This document shows, piece after piece, positions 47,753 to 64,000 of a stretch of 64,000 nucleotides of DNA (position 1 is its first letter; every line of letters begins with the position of its first letter). The stretch is from NCBI GenBank assembly GCA_034336665.1, contig CM067572.1, forward strand, positions 6,378,286 through 6,442,285, written 5' to 3'. Source of the DNA: Luscinia megarhynchos (Eukaryota; Chordata; Aves; Passeriformes; Turdidae). The translations under genes and the position numbers were made by a program. The notes beneath the pieces are model-generated. The model was not told where the DNA came from. It worked only from the letters and a program-made list of their open reading frames with translations, and made no database searches.

Positions 47753-50700
47753 AATCCAGCACAAAACCAAGCCCAGCTAGGGGGTAGAGGGAATTAACTG
47801 GTTTAAAAAGGAAAAAGAGGCATTTTTATAAATCCTATATGTTAACTTGTAGTCATATGGAAATGCAGCAGACTGAGTACAGTTTATGTAATTCTAGATC
47901 TTACGTCTCAGTCTAAGCAATACTTAATGGTTTTGCAGCACATATGTTGTTTAATATGGCATGTAACTACACTTGAATTCTAGAGAAGTATTTTTCTAGT
48001 TAATTCTGGGCACAGATTTTGTGCAAGGCAGTCTAAGACTCCTGTGTATTGCAAAGAAGAAATGTGAGGGACAGTAGACATCATCACTTGTTCCCTATTT
48101 CCAGTGTTCTTAAAGCTAGCAAAGCAGGGGATAAAAGCACTTGGGCAATTGTGTCTGCTAAGAGACTCCCTGGAAATGATAATAATCTGTCTTTGAAAAA
48201 CTGTGCACACATACCTGAGCTCCAGAAATGTAAAAACAAAATTCTGAGAGGCCAACTTATCTTTGTTGAGTTGTGTGGGACAAATGATGGAGCACTGGAG
48301 AAGCTGCTGCTTGACTTGCAGCAATAAAAGTGGCTGCTTCAGTCAAGTTTAAGAACAAACAATTGATCAAACAACTTTAGGCTCAGTGATCTCTGGTTTT
48401 ATGCCCTGTTGCTTTTCACCAGTAGAGGGTTAGATAAATCCCAAAGAGTGGGGTTTGTTGTTTGGGGTTTTTGTCTACTCCTTAACACATTTGCTTTAAC
48501 TAACTTGCTTTTGTGGATTTTTATGCAGAAAAAGCTTGGCAGTTTTGCCTAACCTTCTGATAAAAGAAACATTTGCAAATGTAGCTTTTGAGGGTTGTGA
48601 ACCACAAAGCATATTTGTTGAATGCAGGAGACTTTTTGAATTGACTGACTGTAAGTTCCCTGAAATTTTGAGACAGCTGAGTCACATTCATTGTGATAAA
48701 TCTGTATATTTTGACCCTTTTCTAAGGCAAAGAAATGTAGAGAAACATCCCTTGGGTTATTTTCTCTCCAACAGGAAAGAGAGAAAGCTGGATGGTTGCC
48801 TCCTAGATTATACAATATGTCAAAAAACTTATCTGTCATTAAGACTTCACTGTTTTTCTTTTTTTTATACTCGTTAGTCAGTCTTTTGCCAATACTTAAT
48901 CTAGCAGCTAATGGTGATGAATGTCTCTTGCCCAATATGCTCCAAGACTGTTCCTGATTTTTAACTCTTGCTGTTAAATTGGGTCCTGCTCCTTCCAAAA
49001 ATATGAATGTTCTGGTGAAATTGCATTGTTGTCTTGGAAGTGTCCTTATCTGTCAGCTCTAGCCATGGATCCTTGCAGAGGACACTAAATCGTTGAATAA
49101 AAAATTACTCCTTGTTGCAACCTTATTCCTTCTCTTAGCTATCAGCAATCAACAAAGAAAGCAATTCTTGAACATCCTCAAAAGGCAAGAAACTCTGAAC
49201 ATAACTGGAAGGGAAATATTCAAGATTCAGCATTTCATCTGAAACTAATCAGCCATAAGTAAAAATACATGCCTGTTCTGTGATCTGAATCTAAAAGAAC
49301 AAATTTTCCAGTACCTCAGGACTTTGACATCTGAATTACTGGAAAAGTGAGGAGGTTGATCTTAGCAAAGACATTGGCAAACTAAATGTGGAATGCTTGA
49401 AAATGCAAGTGCAAAAGAGGCAGAATGAACAGAGGGGTAAAGGCTTGTTTACCAGGGAAGCAGAGTGGAGAGGAATTGTTTCTTTCTCAGATTTCCCTTT
49501 CAGTTCTGACAAAACTCAATAAATTTGCTTTCTGTGACAAGGAATGTTGTGATCCAGCTTCAGTGCTTGTGGCATTAAGATGCTTTTAATTAAATCTGGA
49601 AAACACTTTACTTGACTCTTGACTACAGGCACAGTTTGAAAGATGGAAGTTAACAGTGCATAAGAAGTTTCTAGATAGAGCTAACTTCCTCTGGGAAAAG
49701 GGAAGTCAAAACTATCATTCCAAATACTCCAAAATATGCTGATGATGTCATTAAACTGCTTAGACTCTAAAACATACCACTTAGTCTTCATTTTTTAAAA
49801 TTCTATTCCCAGCTCTTTACAGAATAATCAGGAAATGCTGTGACTAGTAATAAAAGTGGAAGTGATACTAATAACACTGAAAACTGCTCTTCTGCCTTTG
49901 TGGATGTTGAACAACCAGTTCTACTTACCAGTTTATCAAGGCAGTCTCCACTGGTGGGAGGGAAATGATAAATATATTATGTTTTATCTTCTTGCAGTTT
50001 CATGCTGTCATCTCTGAAATCTTCAATTTTAAGGTGTTAATACTATAAAAGAGTACTTGTCCCAAGAAAGGCTTTAGTGTTTAAGAGCTAATTTTTAAGC
50101 AACAACCAGACATGTGGAATAGTCTTGATTGGGGTGTACAATTGAGGATGTGCCTGTGAGTTCACTGCCAGTCTAGCAAGATTTTTGCAAAGATTGATTT
50201 GTGATAAATTGCATTCGTATTTTAGTGTAAAATGGTAATATATGAAGTTGTAATACTGTAATAAACATATAGTTACATGTTTTGGATAAGAAGTTGCTAG
50301 TTAAAAGGCTTAAATTGATTTTAACATTTTATTTGAGAAGGCAGAGATTAACTCTTTGCTCGTGTTTCAACCAAGGTTGAACATCTAAAATTCTAATAAC
50401 TTGCCTTCCTCTTCAGCTTGCTCTGAAATGGAGGATGCAGCACTAATGTTGTTATCACTGCTCAGCAGCACTGCCTTGATCTCAGATATCCAGCTTGGAA
50501 TGTTTTGACAGTTCAGGAGCAATGGCAAAAAGTACCACCAAGAGATAAAGATGAAAACAGAGGCCAACGGCAATAAAGTGGCAGAGTTTATACGTGAAGA
50601 AAAGGATAGCAAAACCTATTCCTGACTATGGAAACTCTTCTTAAATATGTTGTCAAAGTGCTTTGTAATCCAGCTCTTCAAGTCTTCTTTCATCACCTCC

Positions 50701-51719
50701 TTTCCAGGCTTTCCATTGTACATCAGCAGATAGTACAGTATCACAAACAGCTGCAGGGTGATATGAGAAGTGTAAGCATCATTATAGATTCCAGTCTCTT
50801 GTTGTCCTGGTATGTGGGCAGGTTATTTATTTAATCAACAGAAAAGATGCTTGGCAAGATAGATATGCTTCCCTAATTGGTGTTTTTTTGATGATTGGAA
50901 ATTAAATCCAAAACATTTGAGCTTTTGTGGTGTTCTATTCCACAGCTAAACTTCACCAGGCTGAAAGCTAATTTCAGTCTTTTTGAATATACACACCTAC
51001 AAAAACAGTAATGAAATGTTTCCAAAGGATCATCCATGTATTTAAAAATACATCTTTGTTTGTGCAAATGTATAAAATTATCTCAATGGCAGGGACTGAT
51101 TACTACCAGTATCGTTTTGGCTATTTTTAAAATAAAGACATTTCAATTTAATATATCTTTCTTACAGAACTCTGATTGTAGTAGGCTGCATGTGCTTTAG
51201 TCTCAAACCATTTAATCTGGGTATGAAAGTGACTTTCTAAACTGGGAAGCTGGTAAATCCTTAAACTGGAGCAGAGATGTGACTGATAGTCACTGCTTGA
51301 ATAGCTATGAGCTTATGTCACTTTTGGGAAGTTCGTGTTCACTACAAACATTATCTGTTTAGACAAACACTAGTCATTTCTTTCTGGTGCATCAACCACA
51401 AATTGCTGGTACGCTGACCTTGTTAGAGAAACAATTTGGGTTACAGCTTGAAGTAGAGGAAAAAGGGACACACAGCTTCGTGTCTCAGTAGCCCCATGCT
51501 TACCATGCTTGTGTTGCACACCATGGTTTGCAAAGCGGATGCTGGAAGGAAAGGGGTGATAACGTTTGCAGCATCTGCCTTAAACACTTGCTCAGTGGTG
51601 CAACTTGTTGCAGAAACACCAGAGCTGCCTCTGCGTGAGCCACAAAAATGAACAGTTTCCGTTCTGACCAAAGGCGATGCTTTTCACAGCAGCGCTCCGT
51701 TGTGGTGAGTTAGAGAACA

Positions 51720-52260
51720 AGGGTGTAACTGCGCCAGCCAAGGAGTGGGGTCACAGAGGACACTTGGTGTTGGGGGATGTGTGCCTTGTGTTACCGGCAG
51801 AGCAGACCCTCAGTGACCACCGAAATAAGACCTGAGCGTGTGCATTGGTGAGACCACACCTACTGTCACCTCTCATGCTAATGAGGAACCGAAACCACTC
51901 CCACTCCGCCTCATGCTAATGAGAATCCAGAAAACCACACTTATTCTCGCCTCTCATGCTAACGAGGAACCAAAAGTCACTCAAGCGTCTCCTGCTAGTG
52001 AGCGATGGTTTAAAACTGCCTGGGAGTGAGCCACGTGGGATTCCCCCACCACTGTGGAGAAAGCCCAGGCACTGGAGGACCAACAGGACACCCAGGATCC
52101 ATGCTGGTGACTCTCCTGCTTGCGCTCTCTCTCTCTCTCTCTCCTTTTCCCTTATACACTTAATGTGGCAGAATAACGTTGGTATTGTTGAACAGGCATT
52201 CGGTCTCATTGTAGCCTTATTTCTGCAGGGAACTTTAACATCAGGTCATAACAGGTGCTT
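51720..52260. mobile_element. Probable solo retroviral LTR, approximate ends
   Basis: The block differs in texture from the surrounding intron: it is GC-richer and CpG-bearing. Four spaced motifs (ctcatgctaatgag type) come first, then a TATA-like tttaaaa near 52008, a CT run at 52125-52142 and a tail ending gggaactttaacatcaggtc. This order (enhancer repeats, TATA-like site, leader) suits a U3-R-U5 LTR read in plus orientation. No gag, pol or primer-binding site is seen beside it, so it would be a solo LTR. I could not identify matching target-site duplications, so orientation and ends are uncertain. Confidence 0.5.
52125..52142. repeat. CT dinucleotide run, 9 units
   Basis: Nine uninterrupted CT units inside the probable LTR. 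Confidence 0.95.
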
Positions 52261-55200
52261 CTAACAGTCATGTACAGGAATGATCAACATTTGATTAAGG
52301 ACGCTGAAGAACCGTGTCCCAGTTTGCCAGAGCTGGTTTTGTGCTTCAGGCTGGAGCATGCAGGGCCTGCTGACACACACAGTCACAGTGAATCATGTTT
52401 TGTTTGCACTTGTTGAACACAAATCCAAAGGTGTTGATGTCTTGAGCATCACGGTTGTGGTATCCAACCTGTACATGCAGGGAAAAGTGCTTGTTGTTCA
52501 ACCAGGGTCAACAGCTACAACGAGCATAAACACTCCTTGATGTTCCAGAGAAACTTGGTTTTCTTTGTAACTTCCATGAAGTAGTCAGATAAGTTTACAA
52601 AATCGGGAGTTTAGTCTTGCAATGTTGTCTCACATAGAAGGCCTGGTTTTCCTGTGTACTTAGGTGCAATACACCGATGTGATCTGAGACTTTTAGGAAG
52701 ATGAAGCCTGATGGGAGCAATTAGTGGTGCCAAATTCTTTGCAGATGAATATTATCCCCACTTGGTGTGGGGGTTAGGCAGGACAGTATTGGTCTGTTGA
52801 AAATATTTTATGGAAAAGTGTTGCTGTTTACCTTTCAGCAGGGCTATCATCTACTGCTAAATAAATATTTAGTTAATCACCATTGACTGTATCACAAACA
52901 AGTGATAGGGAGTAGGACTTCATTTCTGACTGACCCTTGAAAATCTGTGGTATTTTCCTGTTGTGATGGTAGCTCATGTGGAAGCAGACAACAGCTTCCA
53001 CAGGGCAGGGTTTGCACAGAACTGGATTTGTTTGCTGCTGTCTTATTCCATGTCTCTTAGGATAAGAGCTGTGTGAGTTTAGCTGTTTATAGCACAAGTG
53101 TGGCTGCAGAATTGATTTTTTTCATTAACAGTGGCTGTGCCTTTGTGTTAACTCTGCTACAAACTTCCTTCACTTAACAAATGGTTTTGAAAAGGGAGCT
53201 AAGGAGTAGCTCAGTGGAGAAAGCATTGTTTTAGGTTTTCAGTTGAGGAGTTTAAACAAAGAGAAAAATAAAACAACCTACTTCCATGGCTTTTGCTGAG
53301 GCATGTGGTTCCTTACAAATCCTCTAACAAAAATGAAGTTGCAGATATCCTCTGTTTGCCAGTAAATAAAAGATAATGATTTCTGCTAACTCAATTCAGT
53401 AAGTCCATGCAGACTAAACCTATGTTCCTGTTAAGGCTATTTGGCTACAGAAATCTGTAAAGATAGCATAAATGGAAAGCTAATTTATATGTGGATTACA
53501 GAACTGAAACTTTCATTTCCAGTTCACTCTTCTAGCCTTACCATTAAAAATCTGTGAAGATGCAAGGATGGTGCTATCCACTGCCAGTCCAAAAACCTTT
53601 TTTCTGGTTTTGCACACTGGTTGCTTTCAGGGTCTGGAGTAACTTGGTGCAGCAGAAATACTTTTATCTCAATTTAAAGTTGCTGCCAGACTGCATCCTA
53701 AGAAATGTCACATGAGAAGTAAACAAGATACTGTAAGTCAGTCTGAGTCTGATGTCTTTTTCAGCTGCTTCTTAGTAAAGAAAGGGCTCACAGGGTGACT
53801 ATTCTGAGTAAAGATGAATGTAAATTAATAATTGAACCCTCTTTACACTGTTGCTTGTGTTAGAGAAGCAAGTGTAGCTGTGTGAGGTCTGCAGCACCTC
53901 TGGAGTTCTATTGCAGTTCTTTCCCTGCCTTTCTGGGTAGGGACACTTGGGAGAGGAAACCTTTCCTCTTCCTCAATGCAACTGGAGCTTCACCGTGCTG
54001 CAGCAGTTCCTTCTAAAAGCCAAGGTGGCCAGTCTGGGAATCAGCACTGGGAAAGGCCCTGGATCTGAGTTCCAGGTCTGCTGCACATCTGCTCATGTTG
54101 GGTGGAGATTCAAACTAGACTGGAGCACAGAACACCTGGATTAACTCTGCTCTGGTTCCTTGTCTGTGTGCCAGCACTTCCTGTTTTTAAAGATCCTGTT
54201 TACTGTCTGCATTCCAAATATCCCAGGAAGGTGGGAGGATGGGAAGAAACATGGAAAGAAAAGTAAACAGCATTATTTAAGGTGGAATTTTTATATTTTT
54301 TTTAGTTCTATAACCAATATTTATTACTTTTCAAACCTGGTTTCATTAGTTACATTCCAGACTAAGCTTTTGTTTACATCATCTGGCACTAATTTCCAAA
54401 AGCAGAACTGCATGTGAAAGCTGACAATGAAACCACTAATATTTGCAGCAAGGAGCAGAGTGAGGTTTTGTGGTGTGCTTTGGCTTCATATTCTTCCTGA
54501 AGTTCACATAAAACAATGTTTGTCAGCCATATGAAATGGAGTATTAAACAAAAGTATGTAATTAGAGGAAAACCTTATTTCTATGGGTACAAATGGCATG
54601 TTGCTCTGATTTTGTTGCCAAAGTTTAAAGCTTTTGATATAAACAGTTTGAAAGAATTTGGGTGCTGCTCACTGACCTTCAGAGCTCACAGCCTACTGTG
54701 GAGGAACAGCACAGAGCCAGGTGGAAAGGTAATTCTTACCCTGCTACACAGCAAGCCAAGCAAATTGCTGAAATAATGAGTAAGCAGATATGTGAAGTGT
54801 AAATAGATGTATGTTGCTTTTCTACTTCTTCGTTGTGCTTTATGACTACTAGTCCTCTAAAAATAACAAAATCCTGTCCTTTGAGGGGGAGCTAGAGCTG
54901 GAATTACTGAATGATTTTGGACTAAAAATGAAAATTTGATTCCGGGCTTTTCTTTGTTTAACAAAAAGTTCTGTCTTTAGCTGGAAGCAAATGTTCCAGG
55001 ACAGATATTCTGCCTTTGGTATGTCATGGGATCCCTAGGGAGAAGGCACAGTCATAGTGGGAGTTCTGGAGGTCACCGGCAACTTGAAAATGCTTCTTTC
55101 TTGTGATCCTGTTTTCATGGCTCCCAGACAGTGAGGGAAGCTATAAACACTATGCTTGCATGGATGGGGGAGGGCAAGCAGGGGGATTTTAGAATAAGAA

Positions 55201-58200
55201 CTCACAAAGGTCTTTTAGTTCACTTGGAGAGGAAGAAAATACTCCAGCAATAGTAAATCTTTTTAAACTGATCATTTTGGATTTGTTTCAGCTGTTTGAT
55301 CCTGCAGCAACATAACACACATAGTTCCTCTTGGGAAATACTTTGCAGTGAGTTCTTTTTTCAGGATGACCTCACCATTAATTTTATTCATAGTATCTGA
55401 GAGTCACTAGGAGAATATTGTGTTCTGAAAAAAAATCTGGATGTAAGATAACTTTAAAGAGAACAGCTCTGAAGTGTAGCCACCCCATATTCTCATACCT
55501 AACTAAAATGAAACTTCTTTTCACTAATTTCTAGTGAGCTTTTGCATTCACAGGGAAGAATGATCTTGTATTTCAGCAGTGCTATTATTCTGCAGTTTTT
55601 GCCAATAATTTTAGTGATGTTTAGCTCTGTCTAGAACAAGGCAAATGTACTCAGCACTGTTTTTGAAAGGTGGAAGAAATGGGTAACTGCAAATAAAATT
55701 GGTAGTGTTTGGAAATACTTGCCTGTTTCAGAAGGAAACTGAATGCTCAGATGTTTTTGACAGTATTAAATCCTCCTGTTTGCTTCCCTTGGGCCCTGTT
55801 TGTGATCAGATAAGGAGTTCCGGGTATCTGCACATTTTCTGGGAAATAAGGACGAAAGCAATACGTATGAAATAAGACACGCCTGCAACAGTCTGCTGTT
55901 TTCTGTTCTGAACAAAGCAGTATTTTTACCAGTTAAATCTGTGTATAATAATGTTTTCATGGAGGACAGTTTCAGACATCTTTGTACTAGTCTTCCTGAA
56001 TTCTGGAAGAGTGCCAGCTTGGCAAACAGGAAGAACAAAAGGACAGTACTGAAAATACCTCGTCTGAGGCAGTCTCACTGTCACTACACAGCAGGCTTGG
56101 ACAGCAGCAAAATTAGACACAACTCTGCCCAGTTCTCTTCATGTTTTAGAGTGCCTGATCTGTCTGATGGTGTGAATAAAACATTTTGGCATTTAGAAAG
56201 ATTGAAATGTCCCTTGCATTCTGAAAAGTGTTGTTCTTGTTCCAGGAAATCTTTTATTTGCTCAAAATCTCAGCTTCTGTTTTGGGGATTACACAGTACT
56301 TTATAAAGGCTTATTTTGGGGTCATACTTGTCATTGGGATTTCTGTCAGTGTGATAGAGAATCAGGAAAATCATGTAACCTACACGTGAGTGCACAGGAA
56401 ATGAGGATCATAAATTGTTGGGTTGTTAAATGAATAGAAGACAGTGCTGAGAGTCTAAAGTAAACTTCTACCTGGAAAAGAAATCAAATCCAGATACAAA
56501 TCCTAATGAGCAGCTCTGTGATACCAAAGATGCCACAAAATATTATAAAACATTGCCGCATCCTGTCTGTAAAAACAGTGTAATGGGATTTGTCTTGTGA
56601 CTGGAAAAACTAATGGACTTCAATTAAAGTGTAGCAGTTTGCTGAATGACTCATTCAATTTCAAACGTGGGCTGATAAAATTGTATCGAGTGTTCAGTCT
56701 GTCCTTTTGAATGGGATTTGAAACACTGGTGTGTACAGCAGTGCAGATTAGTCCGTGCTCAGTCACTGGGGATGCGTGTACCTCTGCATAAGAATCCCAC
56801 ACTTTATACTTCAGTACAGTATTACAGCACAGGCACTTCCTGGTATGCTTGCTACATTTCTTGCTGGTTGGTGCTTCAGAGAGGGAAGAGCTTCTTGCAG
56901 AGCCTCAAGAGTAGCTGTAGGTACCTGTGCTGATGACAGACAGATTTAACTATGCTAAAGTGAACAATAGTATTTTTTGCCTAGATTGCTCCCCTGGTAT
57001 GCAGAGTGTATCTTCATCTGTGAGGCAATAAAACTGTCATAGTTTACTGGAACCAAATTTTCTAGACTTTGAATCTCATATTCTTTTTAAGGAATTATAT
57101 CAGCTCTATCAGATGGTAGCTAATTTCTATCCTATAAGAAAATAGGTTACGTACATCAGCATTCATATGCTAAGTGTATCTGGGAGCAAGTAGGAATCTG
57201 TATTATGGAAGGGATGTTTATCTTCCTGCTGTCTTCCCTCATATATGTTTATTCTTTTTGAATAGAATCTCAGAACTAGAGATTGTTTTGTGCTAGTCCA
57301 GATGTCCCAAAGCTTTTGGCAGGGAAAAATGTTTAAGGTGCTTTAGGGGGGTCAGGGATTGCAGGTGTGATGAAGTGTTCATTTGAAGTGTTTGCATGTC
57401 CCTTAGTTTGATTTAAATAACATCTCTCTAGAATTCCCTTAAAATTACAGTCCTTTTACTGTCGAAGAACATAATTGATTCTATTTATTCCAGGCAGCCT
57501 TCCAGATTTGAAAGTGTACACAGAAACACAAGCTGCCAGCTATACTTCAAAACTGTTTCTGTTTACATTCTTGCTTTCCAAATCCAAACCCTGGAGGCGT
57601 GCTTACATGTGCAAGTGAAATGAATGTGCACACAGAGTGACTGCATGCACCATTCCAGCAAATGCCTGTATCCCAGCATGAAACAAAAGCTGCTGTCTTG
57701 GTGCAGTTGCTCTAAAAATTGTAGATTTTGGGATGTCACATTTGGAACATTTGCAAGTTTTTAAAGAAAAGATATTGAGATGTCATTTAAGGTTTCAGTT
57801 CTTTAAGGAAGCCAAGGTTGATGCTTATTTTGAAGAGATGCTTGGCTAAAAGGATTTACATTTTTGATGTCTGTGCGTCCCCTGCTCCTGCCTCTTTCTT
57901 TGTTGCTGGTAGGGAGGGAGGAAAACTTGCAGTGGAAGGAGGCACCATCCTTGCAGCTGCTCCTGCCCAGCACTGCTGCAGTCAGGCAGCCCCCCAGTGC
58001 AGACCTGCATTAGCTGACTCCATGGGGATCTCAGGGAGGAGCTAAAGCAATAGAAGGCAGCACAAGAAAGGGAAAGTGAGTTATTCTCTGCCTCTTCCAT
58101 CCATCTCACCTGTAACCAGTTGGCTCAGGGAGGCCTGGTGCCAGCAGGGTGAGGAGTGAGAACACACGCCTTGGGCAGGGCGAAGATGGGCTCTCATGGT

Positions 58201-59049
58201 TCAGAAGAGCCTCAGCAGGGTGGTGGAACTGAAATTAAAAGGCTGCTGGTATAAACTCAGTCTGTGCTGTGAATATTTGATTTGGTTGCGGTCCATCTGT
58301 ACTATCATTGTGTGTGTGGACAGGAAAGCTCATATGACTGCATATTCTTGTTTGTTTGGGGGCTTTGTGCTGGTTTGTGCCATAATAGTGATGAGCTTCT
58401 GCCTGTGTTTGCAGTTCAGAAATGTAAATAGGCATGTGATCCAGTGAAATGGAGAGGGACCTCGTAAATGCTTTGCCTGATCAAAAAGATGCCATTTAAC
58501 TTGTGTATTTTGTTTTATCTGTGAGCTGAGGATAGTTAGTGGTTTGGAGCCCTCCAAGTTACTCTGAATGGGTTATTTGGGTTCACTGGTAATGTTTTGT
58601 AATTGGTAAGCTTCCCAAGTTTGTCTCTGTAAATACACTGTGTGTGCTGGGAGCTTTCCATTTCAGCATCCGCTCACTGAGGCTATTACCATGATGAGGG
58701 AAATAAAACAGCTTCTTTAAGCCCTTTCTTAAAAAGAAGTCAGTTGCAAAGCGTTTCTAAATATGCATGAGGTGGTAGTGGAAAAGCATTTTTCTAAATC
58801 TGCAGTGGCACTTCAGTACTTTAGTGGATATTTTTAAAAGCCCAAACTACAAAGGAGGGATTAAAAAAGACAACCCTATTGCTACTCAGAGTTGCTTAGG
58901 AAGCAGTGGGTTTGGGAAAACATCATTTTCATTCTGATGTTTCTTTGTGAGAGCTGAAGTGTGGCAAGAGCAGGTACTGGATGTACTTAGAAGAAAACTG
59001 TTTAGAAAAGAAATGCTAATGCAGCCGGGAGGATCACTTTTTCTAATGT

Positions 59050-59085
59050 TATATATGAATATTATATGTACATAATTCATATATA
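59050..59085. repeat. AT-rich palindrome, 11-bp arms
   Basis: The arms tatatatgaat and attcatatata are perfect reverse complements at 59050-59060 and 59075-59085. The 14-base spacer contains its own palindrome, tatgtacata. A cruciform or hairpin is possible. There is no stop-linked T run or gene end beside it. Confidence 0.85.
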
Positions 59086-59297
59086 CAGGCATACATTGTT
59101 ATATAAATACATCTTTTTAAAATTTGCTGAGCAAAGGCAAGCATTGCAACCATTGCTTTTCCACAGTGAGAGCTTTCAGGAAGTTGATCCAACAGATTCA
59201 ACAGAAGAGATGTGAAGCTGTTGGCTTGTGGGTTTCTCTTCCTTTCTGTTGTTAAAGAAAACTGAGATACAGGGGCAGTCCTAAGAGGGTTTGTGAC

Positions 59298-59579
59298 TGT
59301 AGTGATAGGACAAGGAGTAAAGGGTGCAAACTAAATGAGGGTAAATTTAGGCTAGGTAGATGTTAGGAAGAAAATTCTTGACTGTGAGGAAGGTGAGGTG
59401 CTGGCACAGGGTGCCCAGAGAAGCCGTGGCTGCCCCATCCCTGGAGTGTCCGAGGCCAGGTTGGGCTGGGCTTGGAGCACCCTGGGCTAGTGGAAAGTGT
59501 CCCTGCACATGGCAGGGGGGTTGGAATGAAATGGTCTTTAGGGTCCCTTTTAACCCTTAACATTCTGTGATTCTGTGAT
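59298..59579 (+). mobile_element. CR1 LINE 3'-end copy
   Basis: About 280 bp in plus orientation carry the CR1 3' blocks in order: gatgttaggaagaaaattctt, aggtgctggcacagggtgccc, agaagccgtggctgcccc, atccctggagtgtccgaggcc, catggcaggggggttggaatg and the terminal attctgtgattctgtgatg. The clear terminus and low decay suggest a younger copy than the left-hand fragments. It is 5'-truncated and non-coding, within PIK3CA intron 1. Confidence 0.93.
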
Positions 59580-60797
59580 GGATCTCTCCAAAATTAAGAG
59601 CAATGAATACACAGAGAAGTAACTTTGTTTCATTACAGAAAAATCCAGGATATTTTGTGAAAGTATCAGGATTCCAGTAAAGAATATGAAATATTTTGTA
59701 ACAGGAAGTGTTCTTCAGGAGATGTGAACAGTTTATATGTGAAAACATTCTGAACAAAGTGGATTTCTGTTGCAAGTACACAAATTTTGCCTCTAGCTAA
59801 GGAAATTTAAAAATAGGTAGGGATTAGGAGTGTTTATTGGTGAAGTATCACTGTGTGCCTACTGGGTAGTTCTGCTCTCTTTTTGGCATCTCCCCTCACC
59901 CACTGGGCTATAAACATCTCTACTCTTTTCAGATTCTGGTTTTCTCATACTCAGAACCATTCTCATTTTCTCTCTTTCTCATACTCATTTCCTCTGCTCT
60001 AAGATGGCCTGAGCAGCACAGATAGAAGGTCACACGTGTTCCCCTTCTTTCCTTTGGCTTGGCAGAGACATTCATGCAGCTGCCAAAGGGAACTGGAACT
60101 GGGCATTGGCGCTAAATAAAACAAGCTCAGCTACAAAGTGTTAGTGAGGCTCAGTTCTTCTGTCTCATTCATGGAAAAAAGGGTTTGTTGTTGGTGTAAG
60201 TAGCTTATACTGGTCTGAAACAGCCATGGCCAAGCCTTGTATGTACATGGATTCTTAAAATCAAGTTCAGAGCTTTTAGTAAATACTTGTAACTATTATG
60301 TATGCGTTGTTTAAATACTTTAGAAGTTTGAGATGAGGAAAAAAAATTAAATGTGGAAGATTGGTTTAGCTAAACTTAAAAGAGCTAATCCAAATGATAG
60401 TAAATGCTTCACTTTCCAAATTAAAACTGTGGAGAGCTTGTCTTGAGATTTGGTTAAAACTTTCTGTAATAATTTGAGTATTAGATATTTTTACCACCCC
60501 CCCTCATTAGTAAAGAGTTCTATTAATGAATTAAAAGTTCAGATAAAAAAATACAAACCTCTGTTTGTAAGGCTATGTATATTAGCATTTTTCCAAAGTA
60601 AATGTTTTGTTTGACTAGATATTTAGATTCAAATACAAGTTCTTTGACTTAGTTTTATCAAGTCTTTTCTATGAATGTAAAATATAGCCATGAATAGTCA
60701 CCAACAATTACAAGTGGCCTTTGAACCATTTTATCTGAAATTCCAGGTGATGCCTGTATTTTAAATTGTAACATTGAAATTTCTGATTTTCTCTCAG

Positions 60798-64000
<3,203 letters not shown>

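Larger units (their letters stand above)
44369..60797 (+). other. PIK3CA: PIK3CA first intron, about 16.4 kb
   Basis: It runs from the gtgagtg donor to the acceptor ttttctctcag just before the start-codon exon. The human counterpart is, as I remember, about three times longer. Inside I recognise a probable solo LTR (about 51.72-52.26 kb), a CR1 copy (59.30-59.58 kb), a possible CR1 tail (47.55-47.60 kb), simple repeats and a 36-bp cruciform-capable palindrome. Elsewhere it is AT-rich with no exon seen. A minus-strand frame open except for one TAG at 50382-50822 is treated under findings. Confidence 0.65.

Noticed and set aside
48049..48998. Open frames of 92-149 codons on both strands in PIK3CA intron 1
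   Set aside because: They overlap on opposite strands, have no recognisable domain and lack credible splice sites.

Overview
The window is nuclear DNA from a vertebrate, almost certainly a bird. It has spliced genes with GT-AG introns, two GC-rich CpG islands, and scattered 3' fragments of the CR1 LINE family that dominates avian genomes. It contains the conserved ZMAT3-PIK3CA neighbourhood with unusually compact spacing. Passerine versus other bird cannot be decided by eye.

Layout. Bases 1 to about 28,400 are intergenic; I find no exon, RNA gene or domain there. This stretch holds simple repeats (38 T at 2763-2800), two short CR1 fragments, a 15-copy 51-bp minisatellite (12340-13104) and several AT/homeodomain-motif-rich blocks that could be conserved non-coding elements. 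From about 28,400 to 33,553 lies the probable long 3' UTR and downstream flank of ZMAT3. ZMAT3 runs on the minus strand: five coding exons between 38,743 and 33,554 join to an open frame of 289 codons with three matrin-type C2H2 zinc fingers, and a non-coding first exon sits in a CpG island near 42.5 kb.

About 1.5-1.9 kb further right a second CpG island (about 44.0-44.5 kb) probably holds the non-coding first exon of PIK3CA, which runs on the plus strand. After a 16.4-kb intron carrying a CR1 copy and a probable solo retroviral LTR, the first three coding exons of PIK3CA (60860-63828) encode residues 1-271: the whole adaptor-binding domain and most of the Ras-binding domain. The gene continues off the right edge.

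Functionally, ZMAT3 is a p53-induced RNA-binding protein and PIK3CA is the class IA PI3-kinase catalytic subunit p110-alpha. They are neighbours, not pathway partners. I found no evidence of a new biological system. The most unusual signals are the minisatellite that creates long open frames on both strands, the abrupt GC3 jump in the last ZMAT3 exon, the short divergent-promoter interval, and an LTR with four spaced palindromic motifs.
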